Positions 12,870 to 27,600 of a stretch of 64,000 bases of DNA are shown here, one piece after another (the first letter of the stretch is position 1; each line of letters begins with the position of its first letter). This DNA comes from Sinonovacula constricta. Lineage: Eukaryota; Mollusca; Bivalvia; Cardiida; Solecurtidae. The notes beneath the pieces were generated by a model. It was not told the DNA's origin. It did no database searches and was given only the letters and a program-made list of their open reading frames with translations. Location of the stretch: assembly GCA_007844125.1 (NCBI GenBank), contig CM017561.1, positions 62,601,256 to 62,665,255 on the forward strand. The letters are read 5' to 3'. The translations under genes and the position numbers were made by a program.

Positions 12870-13085
12870 TCAGGAAGTGCGAGGTAAGAACTCTGTAAAA
12901 CCGGTTTAAGCACCCCAGTCGGCCCATATTTCCGACTGACCGTTCTAAGTCGGTAACTGTCGGGTTTGCTCTTTTAGAATCATAAAAAATGTGTTCTTAC
13001 TTTTCACTTGGCTTGCGTGTGAAATGCCTTTGTCAAGTGCCTTTTCAGAATTTGATATATGTGCAATGCTCATAGACTTTGTCAT
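12870..13085 (+). repeat. Dispersed repeat family R1, copy B (unit 1)
   Basis: This copy shows the fullest R1 order: 'GTGCGAGGTAAGAACTCTG', 'AAAACCGGTTTAAGCACC', 'CCAGTCGGCCCATATTTCC', 'GACTGACCGTTCTAAG', 'GGTAACTGTCGGGTTTGCTC', then 'CACTTGGCTTGCGTGTG' and 'AATGCCTTTGTC'. Confidence 0.7.
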
Positions 13086-14279
13086 ATATTCTTATTCTTA
13101 TATATATAGATCTACCAGATCTATGATAATGACTATATTATTTGAAGTCAAAATTTATCTCAATTTTAAGAAAATTCAATGCCATTTTTAACATTTACAG
13201 AATCCAAAATATTTTAATAAAATTTCTCGAATGTGCAATCAAAATGCTGAAAATAATAGGTTAAAAGTTAACTTTTGAAAACATTAATGTATTGTTGTTG
13301 TTCTCTTTCGACTTGTCGCAAAATTAATAAAACTCAGTGCCGTCGTCATTGGACATTTTGACGTCTTTTACTCCTTAAAACTCCTTTTACTCTAATTTGC
13401 TTGTAAATTTTGAGTGGTTAAGTTTGACATAACTTACGCTGTAGTTGAGGTAAATTGACAATCTAAACGATTTTGGGTTTGATTGAACGTGTAACTTCCA
13501 GTTATGCCAAAATAAAATAAAATAATATTAAAAAACCTAAAAAACAAAACAACAACTAAAAGTACAAAAACAACAAAAACCGGTTTAAAAATGGTCCGGG
13601 GATGCTACCCTGTGTAATAAACTGCTTCTGAAAAGTCGTCACATTTTCGTCAACATTTCTTGTTATATTAAAGTCCCTTATCAAACGTTAACCCCCATTC
13701 ATAGAAATAGACATAAACAGAAGAAAAAGAGTCGAGAACCAAGAACGGTTGACCCAGTTTCTCGCGAGAGGACAGTCCACTTCCGCCCTATGCATTCATG
13801 GTTCATTTTGTATTGCTTATTTCATAATCACATATGAATCTAGTTTATGCTGGCTTTACATTGTGTAAAGAATTATGATTTTAGTCTGCTTCGGAATATT
13901 GGTTGTGTTCTGTTGCCTTTGATTTCCAGGAAAATACGAGGAATTACTTTTTGTCGAGCTGAAATATAATTTGTCTTGAATTGTTAGGTCGGCAGCTTCC
14001 ATACAAAGTCAATAATATGAACGTAAACATTTAAATAAAACTATTTTAACCATTGACATTAACCATCATTTTGGTCTAAAATTAATATGTTCGATTACTT
14101 TTGTGGGAGTTGAATTTATTGAGATAAACATCGCAATGGAAGTCAATTAATATCAATAAATGATTGATTTGACAAACGTAAGCACATTATATGAAGTTAT
14201 AAGTAAATAGAAATTAAAGGAAAAGTTAACTCAATTTTATCACAAAACTTGAAGGGCACAACAGTTCAGTTACACGTTA

Positions 14280-14457
14280 ACTTTTGTACTTGTACATATT
14301 ACAATTTTATCTGAACATTGCAACTCAAAACATGCAATCTAATATGTAACAACTTCAAAAGATGTAGACAACTTTTGCACTTGTACATATGACAATTTTA
14401 TCTGAACATTGCAACTCAAAACATGCAATCTGATAACAACTTCAAAAGATGTAGACA
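14280..14457 (+). repeat. 91-base direct repeat, two copies (unit 1)
   Basis: Unit begins 'ACTTTTGTACTTGTACATAT' and ends 'AAAGATGTAGACA'. The first copy is 91 bases; the second is 87 because of a small deletion. Unit 2 also has two copies and unit 3 has three. Confidence 0.85.
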
Positions 14458-16575
14458 ATTTGTTTAACATAAATATTCAAAACTTGCTTCTTACAATTCA
14501 GATACTAAACTATAGTAGCAAAACGTTTCACTAGAAAATCAAATACATGTACTTGATTGAAAAACAGATAAATTCTTTTAACTAAACTATTTTAGCATTA
14601 AGTTGCATTGTTTTATTCGTTGGTTGCTTGAATCAGCATTCGAAGCTTAATAGTTAGCGATTACCTACGCAGATGGAAATTGATTCCATATTGAGAGGGG
14701 TGTAAAGGCTCTAGTCACCTATCAATCTTGAGTGAGATTTTTTTAGGTTTTATTTTTCACGACCCAGTCTTTCCGAAGGAGTTTACGAAATATAGCTGAG
14801 GTTTTGCACGACCTTTCAAATGTGATGTTTTGAAGTGACAAAAATTCTAAATGTCTAAAAAAAAAAATATATATATATATTATATTTCACTTGCAAAAAT
14901 ATTGATGTTTTCTTTGAACTTGACTTTATGTTGGCAATATATGCATTTAACTTTCGTAAATAAACGTTTCGTAAATAACTGTGAAGGAAATCAAAACGTT
15001 TGTAATGCAAAGCTTATAAAAATAGCGTCAATAATTTGATTAATGATATTTTATAAAAGCCGATTATTTAAACGCAGTAAACCTGTTCGCCCACGCTTTA
15101 ATGACAACGTCAGAATATATTATTGATAGCTCTGTCCCTTTCAAGTTGATGTTGAATGATCTCGCAGGGTTATAATAACTCCCTAAGTTCCATAAGTTCA
15201 TCGTATCGATTTAATTTAAGCGGGCGAGTCATTCAAACAATTAGAATAATTAATTAGAAGCGTAAAGTGTGTAGATGAGCACGTGTAAAATTACCTGGTA
15301 ATACCAGCATTGGAATTCAAACTGTATCGACATTTAAAAAAAAGATAAAACACTGTTGTCAGATTGTGTCACTTTGATCACAAGTTCCTAGCATTTTAGA
15401 TGTATTCTATACATACAAGCTTATCTTGTCTTTTATGCCCCTAAATTAAACAGAAAAAGATACATGATAAAAATATCAACATAGTTTACTATTTTTTAAA
15501 CATTATTGACATGAAACGCCTTTTCATCATGTTAGCATATTTTTTGAGTACCCCGGTTTTGCATATTTTGAAATGTTATGAAACCATTTACTATGCAATA
15601 AAATGGTACTGGTATTAAGCTTGTGTGACTGTGTGGTATCATTTCTCAAGTTCGGGGCATGCTACTACAATAAATCTGCGTTATGTAACCTTTGTCTTAT
15701 GAAAACTGTTGTAGTTCAACAAAATAGTGTTATTTACAATTTTAATAACAACTCATGTTGTTCTTTCAATACTAGTCAATTGCTACAAAACAAACATTTG
15801 CCGTGCTGGGGGCTAGTATGACATCATTATTCATTGTTGCAGCAAATCTCGTTAAAAATCATCATGATACACATTGCTAACCTAATATAGCAGCTCGGGA
15901 AACATGGAAACACAACAATTCAATTAATATACCATCAATCATGTCAACAAACGGGGCTTGTCGTATCACCCAGTACAAATCCATAAACAAGAAACGAATC
16001 GAAATAGTATCAGTTAGCATATAACTGTTCATTAACTTCACCATCTATCGACTGACAATGTTTTGATTGTTGTGCAATATATTTCCGTTGCCTGGACTGA
16101 AATGAAAATATTTTGTCGAATCGTCTGGGAGGTGTGTAGCCGCATAGCAACGACTGCTAGCTACGCTTTCTTCTATTTAGTGTATATGCATTTGTGGCAT
16201 CATTGCAAAATCAGCGATATGTACTTACATGTAAAACTATCTTTTTGAGAAGTGAAGTAAACCGTTTAGTGTGAATGTTGCTATTGGATACCATCTGTAA
16301 ACAGGTAACGACCAAACGCTGTCGAACGTATTAGACAACGGTCTCAAAGATGGGTCTTTATTGACCATTTCTGACCACATGCTTGTTTTGAGGAGTCAAC
16401 CAACAACTGTGCGATTTAAAAGTCAGAAAGTAAACAACAGTTGAGCGTGTTAAAAGGATTAGTGGCACAGTGGTAATGGTCCTTTCATGTAAGCTGTAAG
16501 CAACTTTAATCAGCACCGTTATTTGTTAACTACCGGTTTGTCTCCATGAATAAAATGGTATTCAAGGCCGATTTA

Positions 16576-16603
16576 AATATATATATATATATTTATGTGC
16601 GTG

Positions 16604-16650
<47 letters not shown>
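16576..16650 (+). repeat. (TA)n/(TG)n microsatellite, unit 1
   Basis: A short TA run followed by alternating TG with occasional TT interruptions. The corresponding tracts in units 2 and 3 are much longer. Short open frames rich in Tyr-Ile or Val-Cys here are artefacts of the repeat. Confidence 0.9.
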
Positions 16651-16651
<1 letters not shown>

Positions 16652-19600
16652 TATTTTTTAAGAGCCTAAACGAGGGACCTGTCGTGTGCCTTGTGTACCG
16701 AAAAAGTAAAGTGTGGATTCGCATGATTTAGAATTATTCTCAACAGTTCTCGCTCATTTCATGACAGACAGGGAATAATGTGATCTCCGAAGCTTAAAAA
16801 GGATTTTGAAAGAAAAGTGTGACAACAAATCTAGTTTTGAAATAAATATAATGCAAATTACCTCTTAAAATGTTAAAACCTCTTTGAAACAAATGGCCGA
16901 TCAAATATCATAAAATGCAATTGTACTGTTTTAGAATGGTTTTCATGCACAAGGTAATAATTCGGCGTCAAGTACACGGTGCATACAAAAATGTTATATA
17001 AGGAAATATGCAGATAAAATTTGACAAAACAATGTGGCAGGATAAAGCAACTATTTAAGAAAAACGGGATCTTTCGATAAAAGGCACGCGCGTTTCAAAC
17101 GACACAACTCAAAATGTAAAATGTAAAATAGCTAAAGTGGTACTTTTACGGAGGTTTTGCTCCTATATTAAAGCGCAATGTAATTGAATTCGAAAAAGCA
17201 ACGACACACAAAATAACAAAATTACAATAATCGTCACTCCGCCGTACTCAGAATTCTAATAGACAATTAGAAGACATTTCCGTTTCTAAAGTTCACTCGA
17301 AAAGTAGAGAAACTAGATTATATTTACATTTTTCTTTCTTAATTGAATATTTTCTCGACATATGCATTTGTTTAGTTTTTATTCTCTTGTTTTAGTAAAT
17401 CCAGTACTTGCAAAACTTGCAATTATCCCCAAATTATCGCGAGTTTAGAAGTTTTAAACTACAGAGAACTAACTTATTCTTAGTTAAATACTAAGTTGTA
17501 TACAAGGATATAATATAAATTCTAGTCATTTTCAAAAGTGGTATATTTTCAACAAAATGAACATTTAATTAAATGAACTGTTTAAAGAAATGGGTTGTCT
17601 TAGATATGAATTAGTGTACGTAGGTGTTATTTGTTGTTTTTCTAAAGGTCATAAAATAAAAAATAAAAAAAGAAAGAAAAAAAGAGAAACAAAGTTACTC
17701 AACTTACCTACTTGTATCTGTCTTTAAAAATATTTCCAACTTATAATTTATCACGTTAAATCATGTGCATAATATTTATTTAGGTCCTTATCACAACTGT
17801 TGCTTAAACAGAGCCGTTGTGAATATAGCTTACCCATGAAGTAATTACGCTATTCAAGAAATTGTTGCTTAAGACGTATACAGGAGAGCCAGTACGAATC
17901 TTTCTTGCACGTATGTTTTGTTTCGCTTTTGCATGCATATTAGGGTAAATACGAATTTTCTTTAGTTTCATAAAACAATGTAGAAAGTATTCGAATATAT
18001 ATGCAAATCTTAAAATCTAAGACTTCGACTTGTTTTAGTTGTTGTTGTTTTTGTTGTTGTTACTTTGTTTTTTGCTTTTTGTGTTTTTTGTTGCTATTTG
18101 TTCAATAACGTTATGTTATATGGACATCTTATATAAATAGAACCCCAATGCATTCTCTGTACAAAAGTACTACTTATGTACTGAAGTAATAAGGAATGAG
18201 TTGTTTAATGTATTCTTTACATCCTAAGTTTTTTAATAACATTTTTTTATATAATAGACATTTGGGCATAAAATAATAAATATATTATAAATTTACTTTT
18301 AAATCACCCTATTACATTATGAAGACAATGCTCCTTTTTAGCTTTAATCCTATGCTTATTTAAGTTAAAAAGACAAACTCAGATTTTTATTCGAAAAATA
18401 GTTTAAATAAAGCTACTTTGTATGCTGCTTTTAAAATTATATTTGATTTTTTTTTTTTGCAATTATAGGAAATAATAAAGGTTACATTATTTTGAATCAA
18501 GCATGGCCAGGTTTATGCCTTCTTCCCGATTTGGTTACTTTATGCAATAAAATATAGCAATATTGTACAGTGAAAATATTTCTCTTCACTAGAATTTGAT
18601 CCATAAACCCCAAACTGCCACAATCAATCCTTACTTGTTGCATTATGTCAAGCAAATGTATATTTTTCAGTAAAAATGGTGAATTATGTTAAGAATGATT
18701 TGCAACCGTATTTTTGAGACGCACATATGATTTAATTTGTATTATTTCTTCCCTGCGATTACAGCACTCTAGTAATTAAAAAGTTCTCTCTCCTAAAATA
18801 TAAACATCAGAATGGGCTTTATGTCTTTGGACTTAAAAGTATCTTCTTTAATGTAATTTAACTTTGAAGTTCATAGAATTAATAAAAACTCATGGATACA
18901 AAATGCAATGTACATTAACCAGTAATTAGGACTCTCTCAATAAAACAGAAAATTCAAAAAATCTTGCTTTGATATTTTCTAATTTGGTTCATGGTAACAA
19001 GAAAATATGCCTTCCAACTGGGCAAATCTGTTGCATTTACTTAATTATGTTCTTATCTCTAGTGAGCTTCCTATGTAAAGTGACAAAGAAAGGAAAAGAA
19101 ATGCAGTTTGTTCATGTAAATCTTTATTGCTTTATGCTTTAAAAAGGGTTCCACACTGCGGCGCGACAAATCCAGCTTGTTCTAATGGTTATAACAAATC
19201 ACTGCGTTCTTTTATTGCCAAAACATTGTAAGAGTTCTAAAGGCATATACCATAAAATATATAAGAGATGATAAGATTACACTGTGAATAACGCATTAAG
19301 ATAACTTATAGAAGTGGCTGTTGGTGCCGCTCCGGAGAATGCATTTCTATGTACACGATAATGTAGCAGGCTATAACAGAATATCGCAGTTGTTCGTCGA
19401 GAACTTTCAGAAAAACAAACAACAACAGGCATTCCACTAACAGTGTAGCTTGCAACAAAATTCTTTAGCTTGCACTTATAAAAAATAAAGAAGGTATTAT
19501 TAAGAATTCGTAGCTGTTTGGAAAGGTGTTGAACAAATGAAACCGAGTATGCCGATGTTGACAATGCAGTTGTTGTGACATATGACAAAGAAGAAAGCAA

Positions 19601-20767
19601 AGTAGGAGATAGTTTAGTTCCTATCAGAGTTATGAATATTACCCCCACATATTTGTGTAATGAATCCAGAGTTAAGGAGAGTGTTTAGTTCCCAGGATAG
19701 TTATTTTCTTGTTTAAAGATCATGTTTTCTGCAGCGCCTTGGATGTCTCACTTTCGTGATTTTTCTTTTTTTTATAAATTAACATAGGAATAAAGTTATT
19801 GGTTACTGGTACAAGGAAAGCGCCACCGACATTGTCACAATAAACGGTGTTGGTGTAGAAACAAATAGTAAAAATAACCCCACACACCAATTTAAGTAAG
19901 TACATCAGTCCTTCCACTCTTTACTGTTAATCTCGGCCGATGATAGAATGACGAAAGAATATATATATACATTTTAATATAATCGAAATATCACTTTGCA
20001 GATTTGATGTTTTATCTTTCTTTATTTATTTATATAGTTTGTTTTTATGTATGCAAAGTGCTTATTTCATGTTTATTTCACTCACCTCATTTTAGATATG
20101 TATATTTCATCAACTTCGCGTCACGTCACATGTGTAATTTCACACAACATCCCGTGTATAGCCCTTAATGATATATTTTATTTAATACCATGCTATTTCT
20201 TCTAAAATTACAGAACCTCTTAAAAATTCTTACTTTTCACTTGGCTTTCACGTGAAAAACCTTTGTCCTGTGCCTTTTTAGAGTTTGATATGTGTTGCAA
20301 TGCTCATAGGACTTTGTCATATATTCTTATTCATGATCACAACAATGTTACTTGTGCAGTGTGGTGGTCGTAAAAAATCTCCTCGTGCGTGTAATCTATG
20401 TTGTCATTTAATTCATCCTATAAGGATTGTTACGTGTATTTCCTTTGATGGACACTGGACTTTGGTTCCTCAATTCCGTCTTCATATGAACAGGATGCTA
20501 CAACCGTTTATTCTTTTCTGGTCATGTTTTTTCTTGATTCAAAAAGTTTTACTTTCGATTCGCATATAAGTTTCGCTTATAATCAACCATTTTTTGTTTA
20601 GATTATTCTAATCGAAATAGTACCCCTTTCTTTTCTTAGCACTGTTGACATTATTTTTCAATAACGTCACAACTTTCGTCATAAAAGAAAACATCGGCGC
20701 AGGGTCATTTTTTGTATTAAAATAGAACAGTTTTCTTTTTGTTGTTTGCATTTGAGAAACTTATCAG

Positions 20768-20965
20768 GAAGTGCGAAGTAAGAACTCTGTAAAACCGGTC
20801 TAAGCACCCCAGTCGGCCCATATTTCCGACTGACCGTTCCAAGGGTTTGCTCTTTTAGAATCATAAAAAAAGTGTTCTTACTTTTCACTTGGCTTGCATG
20901 TGAAATGCCTTTGTCCTGTGCCTTTTCAGAATTTGATATATGTTCCAATGCTCATAGGACTTTGT
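20768..20965 (+). repeat. Dispersed repeat family R1, copy C (unit 2)
   Basis: Corresponds to copy B but lacks the 'CGGTAACTGTCG' segment, reading 'GACCGTTCCAAGGGTTTGCT' instead. Unit 3 shares this deletion; unit 1 does not. Confidence 0.7.
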
Positions 20966-22162
20966 CATATATTCTTATTCTTATATATATAGATCTACCT
21001 GATCTATGATAATGATTATATTATTTGAAGTCAAAATTTATCTCAATTTTAAGACAATTCAATGCCATTTTTAACATTAACAGAATCCAAAATATTTTAC
21101 TAAAATTTCTCGAATGTGCAATCAAAATGCGGAAAATAATAGGTTAAAAGTGGAAACATTACGTTATTGTTGTTGTTCTCTTCGCCTTGTCGCAAAATTA
21201 ATAAACTCAGTGCCGTCGTCATTGGACATTTTGACGTCTTTTACTCCTTAAAACTCCTTTTACTCTAATTTGCTTGTAAATTTTGAGTGGTTAAGTTTGA
21301 CATAACTTACGCTGTAGTTGAGGTAAATTGACAATCTAAACGATTTTGGGTTTGATTGAACGTGTAACTTCCAGTAATGCCAAAATAAAATAAAATAATA
21401 TTAAAATACACAAAAAAACCTAAAAAACAAAACAACAACTAAAAGTACAAAAACAACAAAAACCGGTTTAAAAATGGTCCGGGGATGCTACCCTGTGTAA
21501 TAAACTGCTTCTGAAAAGTCGTCACATTTTCGTCAACATTTCTTGTTATATTAAAGTCCCTTATCAAACGTTAACCCCCATTCATAGAAATAGACATAAA
21601 CAGAAGAAAAAGAGTCGAGAACCAAGAACGGTTGACCCAGTTTCTCGCGAGAGGACAGTCCACTTCCGCCCTATGCATTCATGGTTCATTTTGTATTGCT
21701 TATTTCATAATCACATATGAATCTAGTTTATGCTGGCTTTACATTGTGTAAAGAATTATGACTTTAGTCTGCTTCGGAATATTGGTTGTGTTCTGTTGCC
21801 TTTGATTCCCAGGAAAATACGAGGAATTACTTTTTGTCGAGCTGAAATATAATTTGTCTTGAATTGTTAGGTCGGCAGCTTCCATACAAAGTCAATAATA
21901 TGAACGTAAACATTTAAATAAAACTATTTTAACCATTGACATTAACCATCATTTTGGTCTAAAATTAATATGTTCGATTACTTTTGTGGGAGTTGAATTT
22001 ATTGAGATAAACATCGCAATGGAAGTCAATTAATATCAATAAATGATTGATTTGACAAACGTAAGCACATTATATGAAGTTATAAGAAAATAGAAATTAA
22101 AGGAAAAGTTAACTCAATTTTATCACAAAACTTGAAGGGCACAACAGTTCAGTTACACGTTA

Positions 22163-22340
22163 ACTTTTGTACTTGTACATATTACAATTTTATCTGAACA
22201 TTGCAACTCAAAACATGCAATCTAATATGTAACAACTTCAAAAGATGTAGACAACTTTTGCACTTGTACATATGACAATTTTATCTGAACATTGCAACTC
22301 AAAACATGCAATCTGATAACAACTTCAAAAGATGTAGACA
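22163..22340 (+). repeat. 91-base direct repeat, two copies (unit 2)
   Basis: Same pair and same small deletion in the second copy as in unit 1, consistent with recent common descent of the right halves of units 1 and 2. Confidence 0.85.
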
Positions 22341-22740
22341 ATTTGTTTAACATAAATATTCAAAACTTGCTTCTTACAATTCAGATACTAAACTATAGTA
22401 GCAAAACGTTTCACTAGAAAATCAAATACATGTACTTGATTGAAAAACAGATAAATTCTTTTAACTAAACTATTTTAGCATTAAGTTGCATTGTTTTATT
22501 CGTTGGTTGCTTGAATCAGCATTCGAAGCTTAATAGTTAGCGATTACCTACGCAGATGGAAATTGATTCCATATTGAGAGGGGTGTAAAGGCTCTAGTCA
22601 CCTATCAATCTTGAGTGAGATTTTTTTAGGTTTTATTTTTCACGACCCAGTCTTTCCGAAGGAGTTTACGAAATATAGCTGAGGTTTTGCACGACCTTTC
22701 AAATGTGATGTTTTGAAGTGACAAAAATTCTAAATGTCTA

Positions 22741-22844
<104 letters not shown>

Positions 22845-24535
22845 TTCACTTGCAAAAATATTGATGTTTTCTTTGAACTTGACTTTCTATTGGCAATATA
22901 TGCATTTTTAACTTTCGTAAATAAACGTTTCGTAAATAACTGTGAAGGAAATCAAAACGTTTGTAATGCAAAGCTTATAAAAATAGCGTCAATAATTTGA
23001 TTAATGATATTTTATAAAAGCCGATTATTTAAACGCAGTAAACCTGTTCGCCCACGCTTTAATGACAACGTCAGAATATATTATTGATAGCTCTGTCCCT
23101 TTCAAGTTGATGTTGAATGATCTCGCAGGGTTATAATAACTCCCTAAGTTCCATAAGTTCATCGTATCGATTTAATTTAAGCGGGCGAGTCATTCAAACA
23201 ATTAGAATAATTAATTAGAAGCGTAAAGTGTGTAGATGAGCACGTGTAAAATTACCTGGTAATACCAGCATTGGAATTCAAACTGTATCGACATTTAAAA
23301 AAAAGATAAAACACTGTTGTCAGATTGTGTCACTTTGATCACATGTTTCCTGGCATTTTAGATGTATTCTATACATACAAGCTTATCTTGTCTTTTATGC
23401 CCCTAAATTAAACAGAAAAAGATACATGATAAATATATCAACATAGTTTACTATTGTTTAAACATTATTGACATGAAACGCCTTTTTATCATGTTAGCAT
23501 ATTTTTTGAGTACCCCGGTTTTGCATATTTTGAAATGTTATGAAACCATTTACTATGCAATAAAATGGTACTGGTATTAAGCTTGTGTGACTGTGTGGTA
23601 TCATTTCTCAAGTTCGGGGCATGCTACTACAATAAATCTGCGTTATGTAACCTTTGTCTTATGAAAACTGTTGTAGTTCAACAAAGTAGTGTTATTTACA
23701 ATTTTAATAACAACTCATGTTGTTCTTTCAATACTAGTCAATTGCTTCAAAACAAACATTTGCCGTGCTGGGGGCTAGTATGACATCATTATTCATTGTT
23801 GCAGCAAATCTCGTTAAAAATCATCATGATACACATTGCTAACCTAATATAGCAGCTCTGGAAACATGGAAACACAACAATTCAATTAATATACCATCAA
23901 TCATGTCAACAAACGGGGCTTGTCGTATCACCCAGTACAAATCCATAAACAAGAAACGAATCGAAATAGTATCAGTTATCATATAACTGTTTATTAACTT
24001 CACCATCTATCGACTGACAATGTTTTGATTGTTGTGCAATATATTTCCGTTGCCTGGACTGAAATGAAAATATTTTGTCGAATCGTCTGGGAGGTGTGTA
24101 GCCGCATAGCAACGACTGCTAGCTACGCTTTCTTCTATTTAGTGTATATGCATTTGTGGCATCATTGCAAAATCAGCGATATGTACTTACATGTAAAACT
24201 ATCTTTTTGAGAAGTGAAGTAAACCGTTTAGTGTGAATGTTGCTATTGGATACCATCTGTAATCAGGTAACGACCAAACGCTTTCGAACGTATTAGACAA
24301 CGGTCTCAAAGATGGGTCTTTATTGACCATTTCTGACCACAGGCTTGTTTTGAAGAGTCAACCAACAACTGTGCGATTTAAAAGTCAGAAAGTAAACAAC
24401 AGTTGAGCGTGTTGAAAGGATTAGTGGCGCAGTGGTAATGGTCCTTTGATGTAACCTGTAAGCAACTTTAATCAGCACCGTTATTTGTTAACTACCGGTT
24501 TGTCTCCATGAATAAAATGGTATTCAAGGCCGATT

Positions 24536-24537
<2 letters not shown>

Positions 24538-24633
<96 letters not shown>

Positions 24634-24654
24634 CGTGTGTGTGTGTGTGCGTGT

Positions 24655-24688
<34 letters not shown>

Positions 24689-24689
24689 T
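24538..24689 (+). repeat. (TA)n followed by (TG)n, unit 2
   Basis: About 90 bases of TA lead directly into about 60 bases of GT/TG with a few interruptions. Tyr-Ile-rich and Thr-His-rich open frames on both strands are repeat artefacts. Confidence 0.95.
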
Positions 24690-27600
24690 TGTATTTTTTA
24701 AGAGCCTAAACGAGGGACCTGTCGTGTGCCTTGTGTACCGAAAAAGTAAAGTGTGGATTCGCATGATTTAGAATTATTCTCAACAGTTCTCGCTCATTTC
24801 ATGACAGACAGGGAATAATGTGATCTCCGAAGCTTAAAAAGGATTTTGAAAGAAAAGTGTGACAACAAATCTAGTTTTGAAACAAATATACTGCAAATTA
24901 CCTCTTAAAATGTTAAAACCTCTTTGAAACAAATGGCCGATCAAATATCATAAAATGCAATTGTACTGTTTTAGAATGGTTTTCATGCACAAGGTAATAA
25001 TTCGGCGTCAAGTACACGGTGCATACAAAAATGTTATATAAGGAAATATGCAGATAAAATTTGACAAAACAATGTGGCAGGATAAAGCAACTATTTAAGA
25101 AAAACGGGATCTTTCGATAAAAGGCACGCGCGTTTCAAACGACACAACTCAAAATGTAAAATGTAAAATAGCTAAAGTGGTACTTTTACGGAGGTTTTGC
25201 TCCTATATTAAAGCGCAATGTAATTGAATTCGAAAAAGCAACGACACACAAAATAACAAAATTACAATAATCGTCACTCCGCCGTACTCAGAATTCTAAT
25301 AGACAATTAGAAGACATTTCCGTTTCTAAAGTTAACTCGAAAAGTAGAGAAACTAGATTATATTTACATTTTTCTTTCTTAATTGAATATTTTCTCGACA
25401 TATGCATTTGTTTAGTTTTTATTCTCTTGTTTTAGTAAATCCAGTACTTGCAAAACTTGCAATTATCCCCAAATTATCGCGAGTTTAGAAGTTTTAAACT
25501 ACAGAGAACTAACTTATTCTTAGTTAAATACTAAGTTGTATACAAGGATATAATATAAATTCTAGTCATTTTCAAAAGTGGTATATTTTCAACAAAATGA
25601 ACATTTAATTAAATGAACTGTTTAAAGAAATGGGTTGTCTTAGATATGAATTAGTGTACGTAGGTGTTATTTGTTGTTTTTCTAAAGGTCATAAAATAAA
25701 AAATAAAAAAAGAAAGAAAAAAAGAGAAACAAAGTTACTCAACTTACCTACTTGTATCTGTCTTTAAAAATATTTCCAACTTATAATTTATCACGTTAAA
25801 TCATGTGCATAATATTTATTTAGGTCCTTATCACAACTGTTGCTTAAACAGAGCCGTTGTGAATATAGCTTACCCATGAAGTAATTACGCTATTCAAGAA
25901 ATTGTTGCTTAAGACGTATACAGGAGAGCCAGTACGAATCTTTCTTGCACGTATGTTTTGTTTCGCTTTTGCATGCATATTAGGGTAAATACGAATTTTC
26001 CTTAGTTTCATAAAACAATGTAGAAAGTATTCGAATATATATGCAAATCTTAAAATCTAAGACTTCGACTTGTTTTTGTTGTTGTTGTTTTTGTTGTTGT
26101 TACTTTGTTTGTTTTTTGCTTTTTGTGTTTTTTGTTGCTATTTGTTCAATAACGTTATGTTATATGGACATCTTATATAAATAGAACCCCAATGCATTCT
26201 CTGTACAAAAGTACTACTTATGTACTGAAGTAATAAGGAATGAGTTGTTTAATGTATTCTTTACATCCTAAGTTTTTAATAACAATTTTTTATATAATAG
26301 ACATTTGGGCATAAAATAATAAATATATTATAAATTTACTTTTAAATCACCCTATTACATTATGAAGACAATGCTCCTTTTTAGCTTTAATCCTATGCTT
26401 ATTTAAGTTAAAAAGACAAACTCAGATTTTTATTCGAAAACTAGTTTAAATAAAGCTACTTTGTATGCTGCTTTTAAAATTATATTTGATTATTTTTTTT
26501 TTTGCAATTATAGGAAATAATAAAGGTTACATTATTTTGAATCAAGCATGGCCAGGTTTATGCCTTCTTCCAGATTTGGTTACTTTATGCAATAAAATAT
26601 AGCAATATTGTACAGTGAAAATATTTCTCTTCACTAGAATTTGATCCATAAACCCCAAACTGCCACAATCAATCCTAACTTGTTGCATTATGTCAAGCAA
26701 ATGTATATTTTTCAGTAAAAATGGTGAATTATGTTAAGAATGATTTGCAACCGTATTTTTGAGACGCACATATGATTTAATTTGTATCGTTTCTTCCCTG
26801 CGATTACAGCACTCTAGTAATAAAAAGGTCTCTCCTAAAATATAAACATCAGAATGGGCTTTATGTCATTGGACTTAAAAGTCTCTTCTTTAATGTAATT
26901 TAACTTTGAAGTTTATAGAATTAATAAAAACACATGGATACAAAATGTAATGTACATTAACCAGGAATTAGGACTCGCTCCATAAAACAGAAAATTCAAA
27001 AAATCTTGCTTTGATATTTTCTAATTTGGTTCATGGTAACAAGAAAATATGCCTTCCAACTGGGCAAATCTGTTGCATTTACTTAATTATGTTCTTATCT
27101 CTAGTGAGCTTCCTATGTAAAGTGACAAAGAAAGGAAAAGAAATGCAGTTTGTTCATGTAAATCTTTATTGCTTTATGCTTTAAAAAGGGTTCCACACTG
27201 CGGCGCGACAAATCCAGCTTGTTCTAATGGTTATAACAAATCACTGCGTTCTTTTATTGCCAAAACATTGTAAGAGTTCCAAAGGCATATACCATAAAAT
27301 ATATAAGAGATGATAAGATTACACTGTGAATAACGCATTAAGATAACTTATAGAAGTGGCTGTTGGTGCCGCTCCGGAGAATGCATTTCAATGTACACGA
27401 TAATGTAGCAGGCTATAACAGAATATCGCAGTTGTTCGTCGAGAACTTTCAGAAAAACAAACAACAACAAGCATTCCACTAACAGTGTAGCTTGCAACAA
27501 AATTATTTAGCTTGCACTTATAAAAAATATAGAAGGTATTATTAAGAATTCGTAGCTGTTTGGAAAGGTGTTGAACAAATGAAACCGAGTATGCCGATGT

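Larger units (their letters stand above)
8856..16718 (+). repeat. Tandem segmental duplication, unit 1 (about 7.9 kb)
   Basis: First of three head-to-tail units. It begins at the block 'CGCATGGTTTAGAATTATTC' and ends at 'CCGAAAAAGTAAAGTGTGGA', immediately before the same starting block of unit 2. It contains an R1 repeat (12870-13085), a partial R1 (12350-12450), two 91-base subrepeats (14280-14457), a very short TA tract near 14866 and a mixed TA/TG tract (16576-16650). Its left half differs from units 2 and 3 at many sites, while its right half is almost identical to unit 2. Open frames inside it are not conserved: for example, the frame at 9907-10098 has a stop in the other units. I therefore treat it as non-coding. 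Confidence 0.9.

Noticed and set aside
16063..16248. 61-codon frame identical in all three tandem units
   Set aside because: The units are nearly identical at DNA level here, so identity says nothing about coding. It begins at a non-ATG codon, and the diverged copy at 40.8 kb has stops in the corresponding frame.
19277..19648. 123-codon minus-strand frame in unit 2, with relatives at 11353-11743 and 27388-27690
   Set aside because: A one-base difference near 11522 shifts the frame in unit 1, and other changes shorten it in unit 3. Differences between units are not biased to silent sites.
20285..20569. 94-codon frames at 20285 and 28329, membrane-like
   Set aside because: They begin inside a partial R1 repeat, and unit 1 lacks the intact frame. 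The hydrophobic content follows from the AT-rich sequence.
24492..24771. Tyr-Ile, Val-Cys and Thr-His repeat proteins over TA/TG tracts (also at 22734, 30782, 32539-32956, 52609 and 63121-63478)
   Set aside because: Microsatellite translations open in several frames on both strands at once.
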